Shown piece by piece: positions 1 through 4,557 of a stretch of DNA of 9,201 nt. Every line of letters starts with the position of its first letter. Within the stretch, counting starts at the first letter, position 1. The DNA comes from an uncultured Prevotella sp. Its GTDB lineage: Bacteria > Bacteroidota > Bacteroidia > Bacteroidales > Bacteroidaceae. The stretch spans positions 1-9,201 of the forward strand of contig CAKMOD010000066.1 of NCBI GenBank assembly GCA_927910885.1, given 5' to 3'. The notes below the pieces were generated by a model, which made no database searches, was not told the origin of the DNA, and saw nothing but the letters and a program-made list of their open reading frames with translations. Position numbers and translations under genes: made by a program.

Positions 1-76
1 GTTTATGTAAATCTTTTCAAAGAACTCTTTCTTTAATCGCTCTCAAGAACTTGCCAGGTGGCTTGTTTTCAAAAGC
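1..76 (-). promoter_or_regulatory. Probable rRNA-operon leader with boxA-like antitermination motif
   Basis: Read on the minus strand, this is the transcribed leader downstream of the promoter at 82-115, and it leaves the window at the left edge. It contains AGTTCTTTGAAAAG (positions 26 to 13), which resembles the boxA sequences that precede 16S rRNA in Bacteroidetes (compare E. coli TGCTCTTTAACA). A diverged upstream copy, AAGTTCTTGAGAGCG, lies about 25 nt earlier. The end, GATTTACATAAAC, also resembles Prevotella pre-16S leaders as I remember them. I infer that the 16S rRNA gene begins just outside the window. A tRNA operon or another strongly expressed gene would be the alternative. Confidence 0.5.
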
Positions 77-81
77 GAGTG

Positions 82-115
82 CAAAGGTATAGAGAATTTT
101 TTATTCCCTTCCAAA
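82..115 (-). promoter_or_regulatory. Strong Bacteroidetes-type promoter, probably of an rRNA operon
   Basis: On the minus strand TACCTTTG (89 to 82) matches the Bacteroidetes -7 consensus TAnnTTTG exactly and is followed by CACTCGC. A TTTG at 115-112 fits the -33 element, although the 22-nt gap is slightly longer than the usual 19-21. The DNA upstream (plus positions 95-150) is very AT-rich, as expected of an UP-like region. Transcription would start around 75-77 and run out of the window to the left. Confidence 0.6.
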
Positions 116-286
116 TGTTTTGAGAATTATTTTTCAAAAAACTTAAAAATTACCCACAGACTTGACACAAGTCAACCAAAACAACACCTAAAACACCCCT
201 ACCATCACTCAGAAAGCCTCAAAATCCAAAATCTCGCCACAAAGACCCAAAATGAAAAACAAACCCATAGGAGCAATATCGAAAAT
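116..286. other. AT-rich intergenic DNA upstream of the putative rRNA promoter
   Basis: I find no open reading frame worth calling on either strand. The only structure I can see is a short palindrome at 159-173, GACTTG-ACA-CAAGTC. It lies about 45 nt upstream of the -33 element and could be a protein-binding site. The sequence is otherwise A-rich and C-containing on the plus strand and poor in G. Confidence 0.4.
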
Positions 287-308
287 AAGGGAAGTTTTCA
301 TTTCCCCT
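287..308 (-). terminator. Weak intrinsic terminator after the DUF1304 gene
   Basis: On the minus strand, 15 nt past the stop of the DUF1304 gene, AGGGGAA pairs with TTCCCTT across an 8-nt loop (ATGAAAAC). This gives seven pairs, one of them G-T, and ATTTTC follows. The stem is short and the T-tract is interrupted, so termination is plausible but probably partial. It would also insulate the rRNA promoter further left. Confidence 0.4.
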
Positions 309-323
309 AAATTCAATATACGT

Positions 324-686
324 TTATAAGAAAACAAAACTATATATTAATGCCACCAAAGCAGGCGCACCCTGCTTTAAAATAATAACTGGACTACTTG
401 TAAAACCGCCATAAATAGCCACCAATGCTACATACGTCAAAAGACAACGCGCCCAAAACAAATCGTTCATTACCCAAACAGCTATTAAAATCAGCACTGC
501 CAATAAAAGATTATAGACACCTTGATTTTTAAATAACGTAGATACAGTTGGGCGACTTAATTCCTCCATATCCATATTAAAAGTACGCGCAGTTATTCTC
601 GATTTTGTAAATATCGTTTCAAGACACATTATATATATGTGTTCGACTGCTACCAATGTAGCTAAAATCATAAAAGCAACATCCAT
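324..686 (-). CDS. DUF1304-family small membrane protein
   Basis: This is a 120-residue integral membrane protein with four hydrophobic segments (about residues 2-22, 58-73, 80-95 and 106-120). The family features I recognise are EHIYIMCLET (15-24), LFKNQGVYNLLLA (51-63) and IYGGFTSS (91-98), and the length matches the family. No biochemical function is established for DUF1304. I chose the ATG at 686; a frame open to 692 would start with TTG two codons earlier. It lies downstream of the OmpA-like gene and its terminator on the same strand. I see no convincing promoter in the 32 nt between terminator and start, so expression may come from read-through or from an unrecognised promoter overlapping the hairpin. 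Confidence 0.8.
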   Translation of the reverse strand: MDVAFMILATLVAVEHIYIMCLETIFTKSRITARTFNMDMEELSRPTVSTLFKNQGVYNLLLAVLILIAVWVMNDLFWARCLLTYVALVAIYGGFTSSPVIILKQGAPALVALIYSFVFL

Positions 687-712
687 ATACAAACCTTATA
701 TTATATATAAAG

Positions 713-755
713 AAAAAATCTGCATCTTGTCAACATGATATAGACAAGATACAGA
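713..755 (-). terminator. Intrinsic terminator of the OmpA-like operon
   Basis: On the minus strand TCTGTATCTTGTC (755-743) pairs with GACAAGATGCAGA (731-719) over an 11-nt loop. There are 13 positions with one A-C mismatch, and a run of six T follows immediately (718-713). It lies 26 nt after the stop of the 45-residue ORF and is the clearest terminator in the window. It supports the OmpA-like gene and the small ORF being one transcription unit. Confidence 0.75.
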
Positions 756-780
756 TTTATTATTTACTATTCTTATTCTA

Positions 781-918
781 TCAATGCAGTAAATACCACA
801 TTGCTTCTCCGAAACACTTTCCACAGAAATAAATCACATATATAGAAAGTGCTGCCAACATCCACTTATATCTCCATGGACATTTCTGGAGCATCAAGAA
901 CAGAACGTCATTATTCAT
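781..918 (-). CDS. Putative 45-residue membrane protein downstream of the OmpA-like gene
   Basis: The ORF starts with ATG at 918, 7 nt after the stop of the OmpA-like gene, and ends just before a strong terminator, so it fills the operon tail neatly. The product has a basic, Trp-containing segment (PCPWRYKW-like, about residues 13-19) followed by one hydrophobic stretch, WMLAALSIYVIYF (about 19-31), and ends in GEAMWYLLH. That fits a single-pass small protein with its N-terminus inside. The frame stays open upstream into the OmpA-like gene, but that part is only shadow. I do not recognise a family. The alternative is an untranslated 3' region, so conservation in relatives decides the matter. 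Confidence 0.45.
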   Translation of the reverse strand: MNNDVLFLMLQKCPWRYKWMLAALSIYVIYFCGKCFGEAMWYLLH

Positions 919-925
919 AATCAGA

Positions 926-1786
926 TTACTTTGCCGACTTAGTCTCTGGAGCCTCACCAATGAGATCCATAAACTGATCAAGCTTAGGAGTAATGATAAT
1001 CTGTGTACGACGGTTACGCTGCTTACCCAACTCAGTATCGTTAGTTGCGAGTGGGTTATACTCACCACGACCACCAGCAGTCAAACGCTTAGGATTTACA
1101 CCGAAGCGATCCTGCAGATACTGCGCAACAGAAGCTGCACGGAGACAAGAGAGATCCCAGTTATTACGGATATTCTTCATCTTGTCTGTAGTGGTATTGA
1201 TAGGCACATTATCAGTGTTACCCTCAATCAGCACATCATAATCCTTATAATCAGTAATAATCTTAGCAATCTTGCTCAATGTCTGCTCAGCACGATCATT
1301 CACCTCATAAGAACCGCTCTTATAAAGCATATTATCAGCCAAAGAGATATAAACTACACCCTTCAGAACCTGTACGTCAACCTCCTTCAACTCCTCACGG
1401 CTCAAAGAACGGGTAAGATTGTTTGTCAACACCATATTCAAAGAATCGCTCTTAGACTTCACCTCAACCAAGTGACGGATATACTGATTACTCTCGTTAA
1501 TCTGATCAACAAGTTTAGAAATGTTGATATTGTTTGAATTGGCATTTCTCAAACTGTTATCAAGACTACCCTGCAACGCAGCAGCACTCTCTCTTGCCTG
1601 AGCCAACTGATCTTCCAAGCTCTTGATACGTGCGTTATTGGCTGCAATCGTTTCCTTAGCATTCTGATAATCTGCCGTTAACTGATTATTCTCTGTACGA
1701 CAATTCTCCAAATCCTTCTTGCTGGCACAACTGCTAAATGCAAGTGTACCCAACGCCAAAGCTACGATAAAAAGACTCTTTTTCAT
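926..1786 (-). CDS. OmpA-like lipoprotein, peptidoglycan-binding
   Basis: This 286-residue outer-membrane lipoprotein probably tethers the outer membrane to the cell wall. The signal peptide MKKSLFIVALALGTLAFSSC has its lipidation cysteine at residue 20. Residues 25-125 are rich in Gln, Asn, Ala and charged residues and look like a coiled-coil spacer (KDLENCRTENNQL, IKSLEDQLAQARES). An OmpA C-terminal domain spans about 135-268, with LIEGNTDNVPI (186-196), DLSCLRAASVAQYL (211-224) and RNRRTQIII (257-265). D192 and R216 fit the pair that contacts diaminopimelate in OmpA proteins; the longer loop between them resembles MotB/PAL-like relatives. There is no beta-barrel domain, unlike classical OmpA. 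The start codon is unambiguous. A 45-residue ORF follows in the same unit. Confidence 0.9.
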   Translation of the reverse strand: MKKSLFIVALALGTLAFSSCASKKDLENCRTENNQLTADYQNAKETIAANNARIKSLEDQLAQARESAAALQGSLDNSLRNANSNNINISKLVDQINESNQYIRHLVEVKSKSDSLNMVLTNNLTRSLSREELKEVDVQVLKGVVYISLADNMLYKSGSYEVNDRAEQTLSKIAKIITDYKDYDVLIEGNTDNVPINTTTDKMKNIRNNWDLSCLRAASVAQYLQDRFGVNPKRLTAGGRGEYNPLATNDTELGKQRNRRTQIIITPKLDQFMDLIGEAPETKSAK

Positions 1787-1952
1787 ATTTACTATTTTAT
1801 TTTGGTTATTATTCTACTTGTAATAGATTCTTCCTAACATAACGTAAAAAGAAATCAATTCTATGGTTTTGAAACCTGCCCACATTATTATATAACGACG
1901 CAAACAGGTACACAAAACTAACCTCATTACACAGAATGCGGTATATCTATTG

Positions 1953-1982
1953 CAAAGATATTATAAAGACGTGTAAAACAAA
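1953..1982 (-). promoter_or_regulatory. Promoter of the OmpA-like gene
   Basis: On the minus strand TTTG (1982-1979) and TATCTTTG (1960-1953) are separated by 18 nt, close to the Bacteroidetes consensus TTTG-N19-21-TAnnTTTG. Transcription would begin near 1946 and leave a 5' leader of about 160 nt. That is long, and the leader contains a small palindrome, GGTTTTGAAACC (1865-1876). A promoter nearer the start codon was looked for and not found. Confidence 0.6.
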
Positions 1983-2048
1983 GAGTTGTATAACGAGTTT
2001 AGATATTTTTAACCTGAAACTGATAATAAACCAATCTTTTTGATGAAA

Positions 2049-2342
2049 TTATACAGAATAAACAATTGGAAGATACAATAACCGAGAGACAGGTTCTTCG
2101 AGCAAGAAAGAACATAGGAAATGTTTGCATATACGGTGGATACTCTCACCGACAATACGGGAGAGGCAAAGAGAAAGAATCAACTCCGAAACGGAGATTC
2201 CGTCCTGTTTCTCCAATGAAAGACAAGATAACAGGTGACCGATGCCAAACCTGCCAAAAAGATGAAATAAATCATCACTCATTCGGGTTTTACCACTCAA
2301 AAGTTTGGATAACTCACTTATTTTCTCTATTTTTGCTTCCAT
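2049..2342 (-). pseudogene. Truncated insertion-sequence transposase (N-terminal fragment)
   Basis: The 97-residue frame starts MEAKIEKISELSKLLSGKTR and continues with SDDLFHLFGRFGIGHLLSCLSLEKQDG and LILSLCLSRIVGES. This is the style of N-termini in IS4-superfamily DDE transposases common in Bacteroidales. From about residue 70 (near plus position 2132) the transposase-like character is lost and the frame soon stops. The catalytic domain is absent, so this is a dead 5' remnant. The 24 nt before the ATG lead into repeat copy A (2366-2455), which I take as the element's 5' end. I assign the superfamily from memory of related proteins and cannot name the element. Confidence 0.6.
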
Positions 2343-2365
2343 AACAGTTTTGTTGTCTTGTCTTT

Positions 2366-2455
2366 AAAATCAGTTGTTTGCGATTACTAATTTACAAAGA
2401 AAAATCGACAAACTGTTATTTTTCTATCTATTTATTTGGGTGGGAAACTTTAGTA
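2366..2455 (-). repeat. Direct repeat copy A: 5' end of the insertion sequence
   Basis: These 90 nt recur at 3718-3808 in the same orientation with roughly 9 differences and one 1-nt gap. Shared blocks include GCGATTACTAATTTACAAAG, GACAAACTGTTATTTT and AACTTTAGTA. Copy A lies directly upstream of the transposase remnant, so read on the minus strand it is the element's 5' untranslated region and terminal sequence. The outer end, TACTAAAGTTTCCCACCC, is the likely terminal inverted repeat; its partner is not in the window. Confidence 0.7.
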
Positions 2456-2480
2456 ATAAAAAAATCAAATAAATATCTTG

Positions 2481-2514
2481 TGGCATCCAACGTTGTTCGC
2501 TACGTTGGATGCCA
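2481..2514. repeat. Perfect 13-bp hairpin just upstream of the first lipoprotein gene
   Basis: TGGCATCCAACGT (2481-2493) is an exact inverted copy of ACGTTGGATGCCA (2502-2514), with an 8-nt loop TGTTCGCT. It is GC-rich in an otherwise very AT-rich stretch. It lies 25 nt outside repeat copy A and 18 nt before the lipoprotein ATG. No T-tract follows on either strand, so it is not an ordinary intrinsic terminator. It could be an mRNA stem controlling translation, a protein-binding site, or a dispersed palindromic repeat. Confidence 0.75.
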
Positions 2515-2532
2515 TGCTAATCGTGATTATAT

Positions 2533-3102
2533 ATGAAAAGTGTGTGCGTGTTTATTATTATGTTATTTTCGATATTTTCATGCAAGAACCCCAATCCTTG
2601 CACAAGGGAATTCTTTATTGCCAATTTTCAAAATAACGAAAAGTATTTTAACGTACTTATTAATTTTTACAACAGTCAAAATATTGTCAATAACAAAGAT
2701 AAACAGATTGTTTTTTCATTAAATAAATGTAAAGATGATGTCAATATTGACATTATTCCTTACATAATAGATGACAAAAAACAAATCTCTTTGAGTAATA
2801 TTAGAACTAACTTTAAGATGTGTAAGAAAATCCTTTTAAGATATAATATTAATATTCAAAGAAGTGATATTGACAGTGTGATAAATAGCCTTAAAACAAC
2901 AAATTGTAGAATGGTAAGAAATATTAACTATTATAGTGGGCAAATAGAATTTGTTCCTTACCAAGAAAAATGTAATGTATATCATTCTTATATATACCAC
3001 AAGAATGGAATTACTCCTGATATTATAAAATTCACTGGCAAAGCTATTGGTTCATCTCGTATTGGAAAATGTATTACGCTTTCAAATGAAGGGATGTTAT
3101 GA
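2533..3102 (+). CDS. Hypothetical lipoprotein, possibly truncated by a frameshift
   Basis: The 189-residue product begins MKSVCVFIIMLFSIFSC, a lipoprotein signal with the lipidation cysteine at residue 17. The mature part is rich in Asn, Ile, Lys and Tyr, with cysteines scattered at 23, 66, 97, 125, 147 and 180. I recognise no domain. The gene is visibly more AT-rich than purL or the OmpA-like gene, and it sits between two insertion-sequence end copies, which suggests acquisition. The reading frame stops at TGA (3100-3102), but the next forward frame continues with coding-like sequence to 3202. The natural protein may therefore be about 33 residues longer and this copy frameshifted. A second lipoprotein gene follows in the same direction. 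Confidence 0.7.
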   Translation: MKSVCVFIIMLFSIFSCKNPNPCTREFFIANFQNNEKYFNVLINFYNSQNIVNNKDKQIVFSLNKCKDDVNIDIIPYIIDDKKQISLSNIRTNFKMCKKILLRYNINIQRSDIDSVINSLKTTNCRMVRNINYYSGQIEFVPYQEKCNVYHSYIYHKNGITPDIIKFTGKAIGSSRIGKCITLSNEGML

Positions 3103-3202
3103 TTTAATTATACCCAACAAAATGAGAGGAGAAGGTATAAGACTTGGTGGTAACATTAAAGAAATTTGGAAATGGACAGAAACAGTAAGGATAAAAGACT
3201 AA
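3086..3202 (+). pseudogene. Frame-shifted 3' end of the first lipoprotein gene, or a 38-residue ORF
   Basis: From ATG at 3086, overlapping the end of the lipoprotein gene in the +1 frame, 38 codons run to TAA at 3200. The peptide contains DLIIPNKMRGEGIRLGG and NIKEIWKWTETVRIKD. Its composition looks like a folded C-terminus, not random AT-rich translation. The next gene has an in-frame ATG at 3208, 5 nt after this stop, the spacing expected if this really is the end of the upstream gene. I therefore favour an indel near 3091-3103 that split one gene. An independent small gene is possible but less likely. Confidence 0.4.
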
Positions 3203-3684
3203 AATGTATGATTTACTCTTTGTGTGTCATATTAATAGCATTTAGCTGTGCAGATAAAAAGAATAGATATGGCATAAATTTTAACAACCAAAGGAGTATT
3301 ATAAAGTTACCTCTATTAGATTCTTCTTGGAAATACTCCCCCTCCTATACATCTGAGGGGGGTACTTGGGTTAATGCGCAAAAAAAGGACGGAGTACCTT
3401 GTTATTTTCAAAAGCGCAATTTAATAAAGGACAATAGGTTAATTTGGGAAAGTGATATATATTTGGGAGGCAAAACTTATATGACGATAGATGGAAATAT
3501 ACGAGAATCTTTGACTGTTACATACTATTTCGAAAAAAAGAAATGGGAATACGTCTATCATACAGCTAAAAGAAATTACAATAGTAGTAACAGCCCTTCT
3601 CAAATTAAAAAAATATATAATAGTATTGATGTCGTAATATCAAAAAGTGAGGCGGACTCTATACTCTTTTCTTGGGGTTTATGA
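3172..3684 (+). CDS. Hypothetical lipoprotein
   Basis: The 170-residue product starts MDRNSKDKRLKCMIYSLCVILIAFSC and has a lipoprotein-type signal with the lipidation cysteine at residue 26. A start at ATG 3208 (158 residues, signal MIYSLCVILIAFSC) is equally possible and would sit 5 nt after the stop at 3200-3202. The earlier ATG supplies the positive charges usual before the hydrophobic core. An upstream TTG at 3166 is unlikely to be used. The mature part contains aromatic-rich strands (LLDSSWKYSPSYTSEGGTWVN, YMTIDGNIRESLTVTYYFEKKKWEYVY), which suggests a beta-rich fold. I recognise no family. It is AT-rich like its neighbour, and the two probably form an operon. Confidence 0.65.
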   Translation: MDRNSKDKRLKCMIYSLCVILIAFSCADKKNRYGINFNNQRSIIKLPLLDSSWKYSPSYTSEGGTWVNAQKKDGVPCYFQKRNLIKDNRLIWESDIYLGGKTYMTIDGNIRESLTVTYYFEKKKWEYVYHTAKRNYNSSNSPSQIKKIYNSIDVVISKSEADSILFSWGL

Positions 3685-3717
3685 TTGAGTTGGAAATTAA
3701 ACAATCAAGGAAAAAAG

Positions 3718-3808
3718 AAAATCAGTTTTTTAGCGATTACTAATTTACAAAGAAAATTTGACAAACTGTTATTTTCCTATCTATTAATTAGGGTGGAAAA
3801 CTTTAGTA
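3718..3808 (-). repeat. Direct repeat copy B: solitary insertion-sequence 5' end
   Basis: These 91 nt are about 90% identical to 2366-2455 and have the same orientation. There is no transposase frame attached: homology stops at 3718, about where the transposase 5' leader would near its start codon. Copies A and B bracket the two lipoprotein genes as direct repeats. The outer end on the minus strand is TACTAAAGTTTTCCACCC. Confidence 0.7.
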
Positions 3809-4064
3809 AACAATATATCAACACAATAATTGGCATATATACAAAACAAAATAAATAGGAGACCAAGGGAAAAAATAAAGTTTAAATCACCAATATTTGT
3901 TTTTAACAAAAAGATTGATTAGATTGGTACTTGAATCTACCTCCGTAGACAAAGATTTGAAAAATTATTACATGATCCCAAATAAGACATCTTTAAATAA
4001 CGGCAAAACACATACACGGAGCAGATTTGTAACCATAAGGAAATCAACAGGTTATAAAGTAGAA
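3809..4064. other. Gene-free AT-rich stretch
   Basis: I found no credible ORF, tRNA or strong hairpin in these 256 nt. The sequence is low in GC with short A-runs and looks like decayed or spacer DNA next to the insertion-sequence end. Part of it may belong to a former mobile element, but I cannot show that from one copy. Confidence 0.4.
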
Positions 4065-4222
4065 AAGTAAAAGGTGCTTAATTGGACTTCAAAAGGGCGT
4101 TAGTTAGCCCTCAAAAGAGCATCTTTTGCAAGTCAATTAGCCGTCTTTTAGAATACAAAAGAGCATATATTGATTTTGATCTGATTAAAAAATAGTTTAC
4201 AAACATCGGTCAAAAAGAGCAT
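4065..4222. repeat. Structured interspersed-type repeat with internal subunits
   Basis: The block contains CAAAAGAGCAT at 4112 and 4156 and CAAAAAGAGCAT at 4211. It also has paired, diverged modules in opposite orientation: GCTTAATTGGACTTCAAAAG (4077-4096) matches the reverse complement of CTTTTGCAAGTCAATTAGCC (4123-4142) with small gaps. Between them GGGC-GTTAGTTA-GCCC can form an inner stem. I recall very similar sequence (CCCTTTTGAAGTCCAATTAAGCACC on the other strand) dispersed through Prevotella genomes, but only this copy is visible here. Confidence 0.55.
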
Positions 4223-4330
4223 AAACTTCTTGTAGGCGGCGGATAGATATAGTATCAATTTGCATTTATCTTGTAGCCTATCCCCATCGAAAGACCATCT
4301 AATTTGGGATAGTCATACTAAGCAGGTGTA

Positions 4331-4434
4331 TCAGTCTTATCCTGTTTTCAATCTATACATTTAACGGAAGAACCAATTATTTTCATGAAAAGAAATTCAA
4401 GACAACAAATACAACTTCCGTAGGACAAGACTGA
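4331..4434. repeat. Long imperfect fold-back upstream of purL
   Basis: TCAGTCTTATCCT (4331-4343) pairs with AGGACAAGACTGA (4422-4434) at 12 of 13 positions, the odd one being a possible G-T pair. ACGGAAG (4364-4370) pairs exactly with CTTCCGT (4415-4421). The two right arms abut, and on the left a 20-nt bulge separates the arms. A smaller pair, CTATCCC (4278-4284) with GGGATAG (4306-4312), lies just upstream. The whole lies before the purL promoter, so it is unlikely to be part of the purL leader. It may be a mobile-element relic or a small structured RNA. Confidence 0.45.
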
Positions 4435-4514
4435 CAAAACCGAGTCTGATTATTTATAATACCTAAGAAGACTAAAAACACTGGACAAAAGGGCAGTATA
4501 TCCAAAGAATATCG

Positions 4515-4522
4515 TATCTTTG
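4515..4522 (+). promoter_or_regulatory. purL promoter -7 element
   Basis: TATCTTTG matches TAnnTTTG exactly and is followed by CAAAC, the same TATCTTTGCAA seen at the OmpA-like gene. It lies 35 nt before the purL ATG, giving a leader of about 25-30 nt. I see no good TTTG about 20 nt upstream, so the -33 element is weak or degenerate. No purine riboswitch fits in so short a leader. Confidence 0.55.
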
Positions 4523-4557
4523 CAAACAGAAGTAACACCAAATTTTATATACAGACT

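Noticed and set aside
781..1074. Full 97-codon version of the small ORF extending into the OmpA-like gene
   Set aside because: The upstream half overlaps the OmpA domain in another frame and reads as shadow. Only the part from ATG 918 has its own context.
993..1241. 82-codon plus-strand ORF inside the OmpA-like gene
   Set aside because: It is antisense to the conserved OmpA domain and has no independent support.
2066..2344. 92-codon plus-strand ORF antisense to the transposase remnant
   Set aside because: It is the shadow of the minus-strand transposase frame, has no recognisable protein features, and starts in the decayed part.
2481..2514. Integron attC-like site: ATCCAAC...GTTGGAT fits RYYYAAC...GTTRRRY
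   Set aside because: Any palindrome containing CCAAC would match. The element is far shorter than attC sites, lacks the paired inner boxes and extrahelical bases, and there is no integrase or cassette array.
3091..3103. Programmed +1 frameshift of the release-factor-2 type
   Set aside because: The spacing of GAAGGG to TTA-TGA is suggestive. However, the P-site TTA does not re-pair well with TAT, and Shine-Dalgarno-like stimulation is weak in Bacteroidetes. A simple indel explains the sequence better.
3809..4557. tRNA, CRISPR array or riboswitch in the long gene-free stretch
   Set aside because: I found no cloverleaf-like arms, no regularly spaced identical repeats with unique spacers (the CAAAAGAGCAT copies are unevenly spaced at 44 and 55 nt), and no known aptamer signature. 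The purL leader is too short for a purine riboswitch.
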